From Erythroxylum novogranatense (Eukaryota > Streptophyta > Magnoliopsida > Malpighiales > Erythroxylaceae): a stretch of 64,000 nt of DNA. Both the position numbers and the translations under genes were made by a program. The DNA lies in contig CM057230.1 in the NCBI GenBank assembly GCA_029891385.1, forward strand, positions 34,551,402-34,615,401, given 5' to 3'. Position 1 is the first letter of the stretch; the number at the start of each line of letters is the position of its first letter. Below, in pieces: positions 24,462-35,800 of this stretch. Under the pieces are notes generated by a model. It searched no databases and was not told the DNA's origin. It worked only from the letters and a program-made list of their open reading frames with translations.

Positions 24462-25322
24462 TGTTGGGACCCGATCCGGGAATCGGATCCCAACCGGAAA
24501 ACGAAAAACGGAGAACGAAAGTACCGGAGCAAAACGAAGCGAAGCGGAATCGATACTTAACAAATGGCGCCGACATCCGAGAACAATCAAGAACACAGAA
24601 ACACATTCGAATAGATGAACATAATCGCGTTGGAAACCCTAAGATATTTCAAATTCGGTATAATTTTTTTTCCTCTTTATTCATTCCTTTTCTCTTGAAT
24701 CAATCTCATTCAAATCATAACCATTCCATACAATTCCCTTTTTGGAAACTCATCCTCACCAATTTCCACTTAATTCATCTTAATCATTTCTTATACAATT
24801 ATATAAATCCTCAAACTCATTTCTTTAAACCCATTTTACCAAAATTTTACCAAAATTTCGGCAGTATAACGACTGTATTTTGACAGCCCAAAAATTTAAA
24901 AACCAAAGAAACGCACTTCTAATACATAATCCCAATAGCACAAGGCAACATCGGACCTCCCGTCCGGCATCCAAACACCAGCAGATACACAATCTTAGTT
25001 CTAAACACTTCATCATTCCAATTCATAATACATCTCCACTCAATTATTCACATTTCAATCACAAGCCATTCATATACATTCCAATTGCCATTTATATCCA
25101 TCTCAATTCAAATTTACGTACAAAATCTATTCCACAATCATACATAACTCATAACTGAAATACATCATAAATTTACATAATGACTTTTCAAGCCATAAAC
25201 AAAAGCAATACATAATCCATAAACCTTTTTCACAACTTCAAAACTAAACTCCAACATTACACATATAACAAAGCATACAAAAACTATCGGGTTGACATCA
25301 TACTCGTCTTCCATCCGATCTC

Positions 25323-26278
25323 CTGCGTGAAAACACGGAGATGAGGATGAAAGAAAGTGAGCTCTAAGCTCGTGGATAATACATTTATAAATTGAACAAT
25401 AAGCGGAAAAATCTTTTATTTTTAAACTTTTCAAACATTTCCCATTTAAGAATTTCTCCAAAAACTCATTTTCAAACTTTTCAATTTCATCAACACTTTC
25501 TAAGATTTTCTCAAAATTTTCATTTATTTCAAAACATTTATATCCATTTGGTAATTTCATGCTTGAAAAATTTACTTTGTCGCTTCTCAAAATCTCAAAC
25601 CTTTTCAAAACATGCAGCCTTAAACATGAATGCATCACATCATAGTGTATCACATCATAATCAAATTAAAACCACATAACACATCGTAATTGGTTTGGTT
25701 CGGTCTAACAGACGTATCGCACATTCACGCATAATGTTCATGTACCAGTGAACGGAGGGGAGTTCGAATCGGAACTCCTAAGCCACTCATGGGCGCGGGA
25801 GAAGGCTATCGAGGAGAGAAAGACTGAATCTACTGGAGGGACTGACCAAACCCATACAATTCACATATTCATGCTTAAAACAAGCAGATTGCTCGAAGGC
25901 ACTTTTCGAAATTTCACATTTTCTTTAAAAATTTTTTCATATCATATAATCATAATGTGTCATAAATGACACCAACATATATCCACATGAATTCATATAA
26001 CAAATCGAATGCAGTTCACTTAAATCACATATTCATCACAATATATGCACTAATTCTTTAAATCATTTAAATCATAAATCAAATAATTTGAAAACCATGA
26101 ATTTCATAATTCTTGCATTTTCTAAAACTCATTTTAACTATTCAAATCATAATTTCAAACATTTACTTCCTTTTTCAAACATTTTATCTACAATAATTTA
26201 TCAAAATCAAATTTTGTTTTCTTTAATTTTCAAAATTCACATTTAGCTTATAATTCAATAAATAAATATACTACCCAC
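25323..26278 (-). other. putative intron-like segment in LTR G
   Basis: A donor-like AG/GTGGGTAG at 26278 and an acceptor-like TTTTCACGCAG at 25323, with the hairpin 33 bases before the acceptor. Splicing is inferred only from the motifs and their recurrence in other LTR families. Confidence 0.4.
25359..25371 (-). other. conserved LTR hairpin GAGCT-TAG-AGCTC
   Basis: A 5 bp perfect stem with a 3-base loop in solo LTR G. It is followed on the minus strand by CTTTCTTTCATCCTCATCTC and CAG. Confidence 0.65.
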
Positions 26279-27429
26279 CTCATATCCATGCTAGCATCTT
26301 GTCCAATGCTTCAATTTGACCTTTTCTCCTTTCTTCCTTCCAATTGAAAATTTCCTAAATCAATTTCATCAAAATTTAATCTCATAAATAACTTAATCCT
26401 TCAATTTGATGCTTAAGTCATCAATTCTTACTAATTCCAAGATAGTTACATCACTAATTTCAAAAACCCCCCAAATTACAAATTGAACCTAAACCAATCC
26501 AATCAAATTCAATATCATAATTAACTTAATTTCTCAAATTGAACTTAGGAAATATCAATTCCTCTTATATTCAAGCTATTTCAATCTCCAATTTTGAAAA
26601 TCTCCAATTTTCAAAATTGGCCTAAACCAATTTGCACAAATTCAATATCATAAAACATAATTTCTTCAAAATTGATTCCATATTTCATCAATTCATGCTA
26701 TTATTGATGATTCTACACCATTAATTCACAAAATTTGGGAAAATCCCCAAATTCCAAATTAAGCCTAAACCCCCAATTTACAATTTTTCAAATTAAACTT
26801 CACCTAAAGCATAAACATCAAAATTAACTTAGGATATCTCAAATTCATCACTAATTCAAGCCATCTAAAGCAACAATTTCAAAAACTCCCAAATTTTACT
26901 ATTCATCATCTTCTTCACTAAGCTTTCTCTCTCTAGAATCTTCCATAACCAAAATTAAACATAACCATAGTCTAATCTCTTCAAATAATCATAGATAAGC
27001 TAAATCCATAACCATTCCAAGCCAAATCAATCATCAAACTCATCAAAATTTCAAAATCATAAAAACCTCTCTCTTACCTTCTCTCTCTTGATTTTCGAAT
27101 TTCTTGGAAGCCATGGAACTTTCACCTTCTTTCATCATCTTTCCCCCTTGAAAACAAACGAAAAGCCTTGAGAATCATGGAGAAAGAATCACAACTTCCA
27201 CCTTCCTTCTTCTCTTCCATAACCGATTCCTTCCCTTCTCTCTTTTCCAACGTTTCTTCTTCTTTCTTCTTTGAATTTTTCGTGAACTTTTTAGTGTTTT
27301 CTGGGAGTAAAAACGACAGCCTCATATGAGTTTTGCCATGTCACTTAAAATGGGGCACAAATGACCCTTATGCCCTCACTTGTTTGCTTATTTCCAAAAT
27401 TGCCCCTGCAGGAATTTGAAAAACTGATA

Positions 27430-28500
27430 CATTGCGTCCTGATTTCAAGCATCTAAATGAAATAATTTGGATAAACTTTCTCTTAAAAATTGTTCCTCTA
27501 GATCTTACGAATCCAATGCCACTGACGGCGCTCAATTCGGATCTAAAACGAAGAAGTTATAGCCGAAATACGATCGGACCTTCACAAAATACTAGACTGA
27601 ACATTACGCGAATTTAATTCCAGAAATTAACAATCTTAGAGATGAAATTAAATTTCGATCCCTTCACAAGAGTTGTAGCCCTATGTCTTAACTTTATTTT
27701 CCCTCAAGAATCAACTCAATCGGAGTTGTACAGCTCCCTAAAATCGCAAAATACTGAACCATGTTCAGAAAATTATCCAACTTATAACCTATAACCAAAT
27801 CTCCTACTTTGGTTCAATCAATCTCTTTCCATTTAATCTCCTAAAAATCATAATTCTTCATAAAAATAAACGTAATTGTCTTAGGAATCCAATGCTTCAA
27901 GAATCGAGTCAAACGGATGTCGGATGAAGGAATTATGCACAAAAGATTACAAAAGGGTCGGATTGAAAACCCAAGAACAAAAAGGGTTTTTCCAAAAATC
28001 ATAACTCCTAGCCCCGATATCGAAAAATTACAAACTTTATGGCATCGGAAAGATCGACATACAAGCTACAACTTTCAGTAATACCACTTACTCCAATTCA
28101 GACTAAATCCATACGACGAGTAGCCTCGAAGCATAGAATACACAAATCTATACTTAATAATATTTTCAAAACAAAGCGTATCTTCTGAAAATCATATCTC
28201 CCAATCCCGACATCGAAAAATAGCAAAATTTATGTCCACGAAAAGCTCTCGACAGAGGCTACAAGTTTCATGTTCATCATTTTCTCGAATTTTGCCTAAA
28301 TCAAAAGTCAACTGTCAATCCCAAAAGTCAAACTTCAAACAAATTTCATACTTAACTTTGACTGATCATAACTTCCCTCCGATATCGAAAATATCAAACT
28401 TTATGGCTACGGAAAGCTCTTGACATAATCTACAAGTTTCCAGAAGACCATTTTATCAAATTTTGCCTAAATCAAAAGTCAACCTCAAAGGCCAAAAAGT
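27430..28500. repeat. degenerate about 180-base modules in solo LTR G
   Basis: Three clear modules start near 28014, 28206 and 28380. Each has CCGAYATCGAAAA, AAACTTTATG or a variant, CGGAAAGCTC, CTACAAGTTT, and two share ATTTTGCCTAAATCAAAAG. More diverged relatives extend left to about 27430. The same module in the opposite sense occurs in solo LTR F near 60620-60750 (TTGTAGAGCTTTTCATAAGC then TTTCC, ATAGTTTGC, AGTTATGGG). Confidence 0.7.
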
Positions 28501-28739
28501 CAAACTTTTACAATTTTCATATTCTCACACTTTTCTTTTTAATCTTTGTTATTTAACTTTATTTCAATCAACTCATCCACTTTCTTCTCATAATCCATAT
28601 AAGTTCACTCAAATACCAAAGTCCTCAAAATTTATACTTTCATCAAATTTCCTTAAACTCAACATTTTCTCAGCAATTTCTTTCTCACTTAAATTCATTT
28701 TAATATTTCTAATTTTCATCAAAAGTTTGAGGTCCAACA

Positions 28740-29804
28740 GATTTTCTGATGGGTCTACCTAGGACCAGTAGGAGGCATGATGCCATATGGGTGATTGTGG
28801 ATAGGTTGACCAAGTCAGCTCACTTTTTGGCGATCAAGCAGACTGATTCTTTGCATGTGTTGGCAAAGAAGTATATTGATGAGATAGTGAGACTGCATGG
28901 GATTCCGGATTCGATTGTGTCTGATAGAAACCCTCGGTTTACTTCGAGGTTTTGGGGTAGTTTGCAGGAAGTTTTGGGCACTAAGCTGAATTTTAGTACG
29001 GCTTTTCACCCTCAGACGGATGGTCAATCTGAGAGGACTATTCGGACTCTTGAGGGGATGCTTCGGGCTTGTGTGATGGATTTTCGAGGAGCATGGGATG
29101 ATCATTTGCCGTTGGTCAAATTTGCTTATAACAATTCGTACCATTCGAGCATTCAGATGGCTCCGTATGAGGCTTTGTATGGGTGGAGGTGTAGGACTCC
29201 GATCTATTGGGATGAAGAAGGAGATAGGCAATTGGTGGGACCAGAATTGATTCAGATGACAGTTGAGAAAATCAATCTGGTTAAACAGCGGCTTAAAGCA
29301 GCACAGGATAAAATGAAGAGTTATGTTGATGCTCACCGAAAGGAGATGGAGTATGAAGTCGGTGAGAAAGTGTTTCTTAAGACGTCTCCTTGGAAAGGAG
29401 TATTGAGATTCGGCAAGCAGGGTAAGTTGAGTCCGATGTATGTTGGTCCTTATGAGATCCTTGAGAGGATTGGACCACTCACCTATAGGTTGGCGTTACC
29501 TCCGGAGTTGTCGCAGATTCACGATGTTTTCCATGTATCTTTGCTGAGGAGATATAGATCGGATCCTTCTCACATCATTCATACTAGTGAGGTTCAGCTG
29601 AGAGATGATCTGAGTTATGAAGAGCTTCCAGTGGAAATTCTGGATACTAAGGAAAAGGTCCTCAGGAACAAGACGGTTCAGTTAGTCAAGGTCTTGTGGA
29701 GGAGCCATTCGGTAGAGGAGGCTACTTGGGAGCCATTGGAAGCCATGCGGGAGAGGTATCCGCATCTCTTCGATGATTCAGGTAAATTTCGAGGACGAAA
29801 TTTT
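28740..29804 (+). pseudogene. pol: integrase core and chromodomain of element B
   Basis: Pol resumes immediately after solo LTR G and its TSD. Integrase core: [29 protein letters not shown] (second catalytic D) and [11 protein letters not shown] (catalytic E). C-terminal: [54 protein letters not shown] and [13 protein letters not shown]. Chromodomain: [19 protein letters not shown] and [16 protein letters not shown], ending YPHLFDD, the group II chromodomain form of Tekay-type elements, thought to guide integration to heterochromatin. The stretch has no stop; the first catalytic D lies across the insertion at 24459. Confidence 0.95.
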
Positions 29805-29810
29805 CTTTTA

Positions 29811-29823
29811 AGAGGGGGAGAAA
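29811..29823 (+). promoter_or_regulatory. polypurine tract of element B
   Basis: AGAGGGGGAGAAA abuts the 3' LTR start TGTTAGACC at 29824. It is the usual primer site for plus-strand DNA. Confidence 0.9.
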
Positions 29824-30501
29824 TGTTAGACCCCAAATTTTTTTTTATGATATTATTCAGTATGAATTGTGATAATTGTGGTTTTATGCCTTAGTTTGAT
29901 TAAATTGAGAGTATTAGTGCATAAATTTGGTTTATTTGAGCTTAATTCGTTATGATGTGGTTTAAATGGGAATCAAAGGAAATGAAATGTTTGAGGGCAT
30001 TTTGGGAATACTGCTTGAGTTAGACAGATTTAAGCTTTGAAAGAAGGGGTATAATGGTCTATATGTTTCCTTTGACTTAAGTAGGTCATTAGAAGGAAAT
30101 AGAAGAAGGAAAAGAAAAGGAAAGAAAGAAAGGAGAAGAAGAAAAGAGAAGTTGCCGTCGTGAGGGAGGAAGAGAAGAGAAAAGAGAGTCTTACGATTTC
30201 AGCGATTTCCGACAGATTCGAAGTGTTTTCGGGTACGTTAGGCTTTGTTTAACCTTGTTTTGGTTGGATTTAAACCTAGAGAATGTTAAATCCATGAGAA
30301 TCGAAGGTTTTAGGGTTTTAGGGCATAAATGTAGAGATTTCTTTGGGTTGATGTGTTTGTGATGGATTTGAAGCTTAGAATGGGTTAGAAATGTAGTATA
30401 AGTCTTGATCTATAGTTTGGTTGTGTTGCATTTGTGTTTGGGAAGGGATTGAAGTGAGAAAAGCTGGAAAATTGGAGTTTGGGGTCGGGCTCTCGACCCA
30501 G

Positions 30502-30712
30502 ACGTCGCGACGTGTGTATGAACACGCTGCAGCGTGCGTGGAAGGAGAGCCACGTCGCGACGTGTAAATATTTTATTCGTCGCGACGTGCGGAAGGAGAC
30601 GTCGCGACGTGCGACATTTGGTTCGCCGCAAGGAGCGGACGTCGAGGGCGTGTACGCCATGGCGAAAGCCTTAATTCGTTCGCCATGGGCGGCCTTCGAC
30701 TTCGTGGCTAAC
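30502..30712. repeat. GC-rich palindrome cluster, 3' LTR of element B
   Basis: The 12-base palindrome ACGTCGCGACGT occurs perfectly three times (30502, 30552, 30599), with further CGTCGCGACG and CGCCATGGCG variants. The right half (about 30625-30712) has almost no match to LTR A, whereas flanking LTR sequence is close to identical. Confidence 0.85.
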
Positions 30713-31660
30713 CCCTTTGTCCGAAAATGAAATTTTTGGTATTTTGGGCATATCTTTTGGTGTAGATGCCCGATTGAGGTGATTTTGGATTCATTGTAAA
30801 CTAGAGATCAAGGGCTACGAGTTGTATGAAGAAGGGAAGTTCGGAAATTGCTTCGAAAGGTTCGAGAATTTAGATGGGAGTCGGATGGAGACTTTTAATG
30901 CTTTATTTTGGCTTTCCAAGCTGTGGTTATTTTCTGTGGATACTGATCGAATGGAAACTTGGTTGTCTTAGGAAACCAAGCTGACCCGATTTCATCGCAA
31001 GAGGAAGGACACCAGTGAGTCGACTACTCGAGCGATCTTAGGTGGGTAATATACTTATAGTTATTGTGTGATTAGGCAAATTCTTGCTTATGTATGAATA
31101 TATGTTGTAGATGATGCCTGTGTAACTGTGATGAATTGAATGATTTTGATTTCATATATTTTGAAAGAATCATGGAAATGGATAGCATGACATTTTGATT
31201 TTGAGCATGTTATGCCTTGACTTCGGTCACGACATTTTGACTAAAGGAAAGAATACCATATGACAAAATGATTATGAGCATGATTATATGCTTTTGTTTT
31301 GGGCGAGAGTGGAACCATTTCGTTCGTCACGTGCACGTAGACAAGAGCCTTCTCCCGGCTGCCCGCTTGTGGCATATGAGCTCCGAATGGACTCATTTCG
31401 TTTAGGGTGTAAACTTCGGTTTCTCCCTTTTGTTTCCATGGAACCCTCGAGCCATTGTGATGTGCATTGCATATGTGAATTGTTCACGGTGAAGCATACT
31501 TTGTGATAGAATTATGAATTGATGAATTAATTATATTGAATGCGTGAATTGTTTGATTAGCATGTGAGTGCTTGAATTGATGTCTATATAGATATAATAT
31601 ATATACATTCATATGCTGGGATTTGTGCTAGTTGCCGATGGCTATAATTATATTAGCCAC

Positions 31661-31676
31661 TGAGCTGTGTAGCTCA
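31661..31676 (+). other. conserved LTR hairpin TGAGCT-GTGT-AGCTCA, 3' LTR of B
   Basis: Identical to the copy at 18575-18590. Confidence 0.7.
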
Positions 31677-32092
31677 ACCCATTATTTTTCCCTCCTCGGG
31701 TGCAGAGCAGGACGATCTTTGAACTTGCGAGGCATCGGAAACTTCGAGTTAATTAGGAGCTTTGTCATAAGTTCGTATTTTGGTTGGCCCTCCAAGCATA
31801 TTATTATAGAGCATTCTCATGTATTTTTTTGGAGTGAAACTTATTTTGTATTTCGGATAATTTTGAACACTTGTGACAATCCTTTAGATTGTAATGGCAT
31901 GAGTTTGATTCATATTTAGATGCATGTGTAAGTGCTGGAATGTATGAGAATAATGATGTGTGAATTATGAACGACCTATGTCTATGTATATGTAGAAATG
32001 TTGGGATCGGGTCCGACGGTATTTGGGCGCCCGACGCCGGTGCAGCCCGAGGGGCCACCTCGGGATTGGGGATTCGGGGCCCGGGCCCAACA

Positions 32093-32686
32093 TTATTTGT
32101 TACAATTCCAATCACTAATTTTGTGAAAACTTCACTTTAATTAAAAATTTCAACTTAGGCATTTTATCAAAATTGGGATTTTTTAAATTAGACATAATTA
32201 GGAATGTCCCTATGAAAATTGAACATTTTTTTGACTCTTTAAATATTTAACAACACTTTCTAGTGAGAAATTTTGATCAAATTCTTCTTTTTAACCAAGT
32301 CAACATGATGCATGACACTTTATGTTGTGCATTTTTTAAATTCTTTTTTATGATTCTAAAAAGGGGGAGAAACTTTAGTGATGTTAGATTTAAGGGGAGT
32401 GATAACATTTAGGGGAAGTAATGAAATTTAAGAGGAGTGATTATTTTGTCATTTTTGTATTTATTTTGTTTTATTTGGTATGCTAGAGTAAATTTATGTT
32501 TTCATTTATGGATATTTCTTTCATTGTGAATATCTCTTTGCTCTTGATATTGAATTATGCTCTTCATATTGAATTTATGTTTATATATGAATTAAGGGTA
32601 GTTTATCGCTATCTTAAATTATGTGCTTAATTTTATTATTGTTCTCTAATATCACAATTGTTTTGCCATCATAAAAAGGAAGATAT
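32093..32686 (+). other. 3' non-coding region and polypurine tract of the SIRE-like element
   Basis: Contains AAAAAGGGGGAGAAAC at about 32361-32376 and, immediately before the LTR, GCCATCATAAAAAGGAAGATA, the decayed SIRE-type polypurine tract. No open frame is supported. It is the original of the duplicated block at 19008-19601. Confidence 0.75.
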
Positions 32687-33128
32687 TGTTGAACCAAAGG
32701 GGTTCTAATTGATTTTTGTTGATAACAAAACATAATTACTAATAATGTGTTTATTTTTTGATGAAAACAATATTAGAACAAAATGAAGCCATAAACTTAA
32801 TAAGAAAGTGTATGAAATTGTTAAAGAAAAGTTGAGGTTTACAATTGAAAAATGAAGATCAAAATAAGGAAAAAAAGAAGATCAAGGCTCGTCGAGTTCA
32901 TTTTACACTTTGTACTATTATTTTAAGTTAATTTTATTAATTTTATTAATCCAAAACTTACTATATATAATTGATGTGTTATGAGTTTGTGGCAACCTTG
33001 TGATGTATAGTTCAACCAATGTGTCATAATAGTTGTTCAATATGTGTACTGATCAACTAGTGTCCCAACAGCTAGTGAATCTGGTGTTATAAATTCATAT
33101 TGACTATAAATAGTTTTTGTAATAACTA
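32687..33128 (+). repeat. truncated 3' LTR of the SIRE-like element
   Basis: TGTTGAACCAAAGGGGTTCT starts the LTR. About 440 bases can be followed before LINE sequence begins at a short T run (33129-33133). The remainder of the LTR should lie beyond the LINE, outside the window. Confidence 0.75.
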
Positions 33129-33559
33129 TTTTTAAAGTACGTAATACATTCATTTAAAAGGTGGAAATTACAAAGCATATGAGGTTACATCTCCTAAGAC
33201 TATAGCTCATACAAATTAACAAAACTAGAAAGTGCAAAATGTCTAACAATAACAAAATCTAAATGCTCAGTTGCATTTTAATGTAACTGGAGATGAACAA
33301 CTAATTAGCATCGATCATAATAGCCATCTTTAGTTTTATCCAGAATTGGATCCAACTATACTCTTTGTAGTCCTTAGCTTTTCCAAAGATTTTAGTATTT
33401 CTCATCCTCTACATATAGTGTACTAGTATTATAAAACAAAATTTTAAGACTCCCTCGTCTTTTCTACTATCCCATTTCAATTTGTTAGCCCAAGTAAAGA
33501 TATTAGTCTAGCTAAGATTTTTGTCTTGTAATTCAAAGATATTGAGAAAAGCACTCCAT

Positions 33560-34290
33560 AGTTGTTTGATATGAAGACATTTAAAGAGCATATGATTTGA
33601 AGTTTTAGTTTCTCTAAAGCATACAGGGCGATTTGTATTTGGAATTTGGAATTTGATACTATCCCTGATCCCTAATTTTTATAAAGCTATTAACCATAAG
33701 ATGAAAGAGTGAGTTGGAGCAATACCTGAACTCTATATCAGCTTATGAAATGGAAACTTAATCATAGGACAAAACAACAATTGTTTAAATGACTGAGCTG
33801 TAAACTTGTAAGATTTATGGATCTCCTATATGACATCATTTTCTTATACCTAACTTAGAGAATATGAAGGATGTTTTTTAACAATATATCTTTTTCCTCT
33901 ACATATATGAAAAGGCTAATAATTCCAATTGTTGTTTTGAATTAATGAGTGTGCTTTAGTATTCTCAAGGATAGTCCCTTTTAAAGTTGCAAAGATGTGA
34001 GTGTTACATAAAGGCCCTAAGCTGTGTAAATTATCAAACCAAAATGAAGTGCTTTTTATAGTTAGAACATAATGCTTAATATGAGAATGCATGAAGGATC
34101 TTCTATCTAAAATATGTTGAAAAGTGTAAGATTGTGAAGAAGTTTGAGTAATTGGCCTTATGCTTTTCTGCTTGATATGAAACATGTGCACCCATCTTAC
34201 CCATAGACTTTCTTTTTCATAATATATCCTCCAATGCTTCTTTGCTAATAAGATCTTGTTCATTCTGTTAGCTAAATTGATTCCCAATCC
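33560..34290 (-). pseudogene. LINE ORF2 C-terminal region (zf-RVT-like)
   Basis: The open piece 34287-33916 contains ILLAKKHWRIYYEKESLWVR, WVHMFHIKQKSI and FWFDNLHSLGPL, typical of the region before the zf-RVT domain of plant L1 ORF2. Further left, NRPVCFRETKTSNHMLFKC and LHIKQLWSAFLN (about 33640-33545) resemble the C-----E---H---C----LW zinc-binding-like motif. The reading is interrupted between them. Confidence 0.8.
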
Positions 34291-34659
34291 TCTATACTAC
34301 TTAGGAAGACATATAACAGTCCATTTGACTTTGGACATTATTCCCTTACTAGAATTTTGTCCTTCCTAGATGAAGTCTCTAATACTCATGCCAATCTTAT
34401 TAAAAACTCCTTTAGGGATTGCTAGATGAGATAGCCAGTAGATAAGCAAATATTAAGAATAGTAATGGCCAATTGTAATCCACCTCTATATGATAAGAAT
34501 TTGTTATTCCATTAAGAAAGTCTTCTACTGAATTTTTCTATGAGAGATACACACTCAGCTTCTTTAAATTTATTTATGGATATTGGGATCCCAATTATGT
34601 TTGAGGTAGTTGATGTATATTAAACCCATCATCAACTATCACACCTAATAGATCTTGAT

Positions 34660-35800
34660 AACTTTTTCTAGAAAGATAAGCAAAATTTTACTTGGATTAA
34701 ATTTTAGACTTGAGATTTCATGAAAACTTTGTAAAGCTCTTAGAAGAGTTGCAATGGAAATAGGATCATTGGCTCAAAGCATGAGCAAGTCATCTGCAAA
34801 TGAAAGTTGAGTAATACTAATACCATTGCATCTATAATGAAATTTGAAATTCATGTTTCCTTTTATACAAATTTGTGTGATTCTTTGAAGCACTTCTATC
34901 GAAATGGAAAATAGATAGGGTCACCTTGTCTAATTCCTCTTAATAACTTTATAAATTTGACAAGGTTCTCCATTCATCAAAAATGAATAAGAAACAGATG
35001 TTATGCAAAAGTGACTTGATGAACTCAAAAGGATATCTAAGAACCTATAGATAATTAATATTGAAACTCCATTTAATGGTGTTATAAGCATTTTTGAAAT
35101 CAATTTTGAGTACACAACTCCTAATATGCTCCTTTGATTTGTAATTTTTGAACAATTCCTAAGCTAATATATTATCCCCCATACTTCTTCTTGGGACATA
35201 AGCAACTTAACTTAAATTGATTAATCCAAGTAAGGTGACTTTCAACTTATTAGCAAGGATTTTAGCAATGATCTTGTACTTCATGCAATAAGTCTAAAGT
35301 TAGTTAAGCATTTAGGCTTAGGAATTTTGGGTACCAAGATTAATTCAATCTTATTTAGTTCAGTGAGTAATTTACCACTTATAAAGAATTCTTGCAATGC
35401 TCTTACTACTAAAGATTGCAAGACAATCCATTTCTCTTTGAAGAACCTTGCATTAAAGCCATCTGGTCCTAGGGACTTATCAGGATGAAATGAAAAAACT
35501 ACATCTTTTATCTCTTCCATGGTAACTTCCCTAAACATTTCAATCTTTTGAATCTAGTTTATGGAACATAATAATCTGTTAAGGAGAAGCCCATGAAAAT
35601 TATAAGTATGTGTAGTTACCGCTATTTATTTCTTTGAAGTGCTTTCTAACTGCCTCTTTCATCTTTTCTTGTTCACATAACAATCTGCCATTATAATCTT
35701 TAAGGGATATTATTTGTTTATATTCCTCCTGTCTTGAATCATATTGTAGAAATACTTAGTATTCCTATCACCTTACTGCATCCATTGCACTCTCAATTTC
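34660..35800 (-). pseudogene. LINE reverse transcriptase remnant
   Basis: Open piece 35538-35281: EVTMEEIKDVVFSFHPDKSL, GPDGFNARFFKEKW, ELNKIELILVPKIPKP and FRLIA (usual FRPIS). Next, 35115-34930 has YSKLISKMLITPLNG and SFLMNGEPCQIYKVIKRN. The active site QLSFADDLLML lies at about 34812-34783. Order and spacing match plant L1 RT, which primes DNA synthesis at a nicked chromosomal target. It is broken by several stops. Confidence 0.85.

Larger units (their letters stand above)
24462..28739 (-). mobile_element. solo LTR G, 4.3 kb, Ty3/gypsy (Tekay-like)
   Basis: On the minus strand it starts TGTTGGACCTC at 28739 and ends GGATCGGGTCCCAACA at 24462, with GATTT at 24457-24461 and 28740-28744. No PBS, gag or pol is present. 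Minus-strand features: degenerate repeated modules of about 180 bases at 28000-28500, a GAGGTGGGTAGTATA donor-like site at 26280-26267, a hairpin GAGCT-TAG-AGCTC (25371-25359), then a pyrimidine tract and CAG at 25323. The GAGCT hairpin and splice-like layout match elements B and C, supporting the family. It splits element B's integrase, so it is younger than B. Confidence 0.9.
16771..32092 (+). mobile_element. Ty3/gypsy chromovirus (Tekay/Del-type), element B, rearranged
   Basis: Order: complete LTR (16771-19007), a copy of the right flank (19008-20459), an LTR 3' fragment (20457-20632), PBS, gag, protease, RT-RNase H-integrase with chromodomain, polypurine tract, LTR (29824-32092). TTATT occurs at 16766-16770, 19008-19012 and 32093-32097. 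This is best explained by a tandem duplication covering element plus flank, followed by LTR-LTR recombination in the first copy. The long intact RT frame shows this is younger than its SIRE-like host. A 4.3 kb solo LTR (G) interrupts integrase. Confidence 0.9.
29824..32092 (+). repeat. 3' LTR of element B
   Basis: It runs TGTTAGACCCC...GGGCCCAACA, 2269 bases, followed by TTATT at 32093-32097. It is nearly identical to LTR A outside the GC-rich block. Here the donor-like site is AGGTGGGTAATA (31041-31050), while the acceptor-like CAG is changed to CGG (31696-31699). Confidence 0.9.
11919..33128 (+). mobile_element. SIRE/Maximus-like Ty1/copia element, truncated and hosting element B
   Basis: A 5' LTR begins at 11919 (TATTGAACTAAGGGAGG, TG changed to TA). 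Then come a PBS, a broken gag, an unassigned stretch, the insertion of gypsy element B (16771-32092), a 3' non-coding region ending in CATCATAAAAAGGAAGATA (polypurine tract) and a 3' LTR from 32687 (TGTTGAACCAAAGGGG), cut at about 33128 by the LINE. RT and integrase are not found, so an internal deletion preceded or accompanied decay. SIRE elements are identified by the LTR start, the TTTGCCATCATCAAAAAGG polypurine context and the gag sequence. Confidence 0.8.

Noticed and set aside
22858..24606. Several minus-strand open frames of 75-119 codons opposite element B pol
   Set aside because: Shadows of the real RT and integrase frame on the other strand.
25165..25653. 162-codon minus-strand open frame in solo LTR G
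   Set aside because: It is in the sense of the element but inside the LTR, spans the hairpin and acceptor-like site, has no recognisable domain, and AT-rich LTRs readily give such frames by chance.
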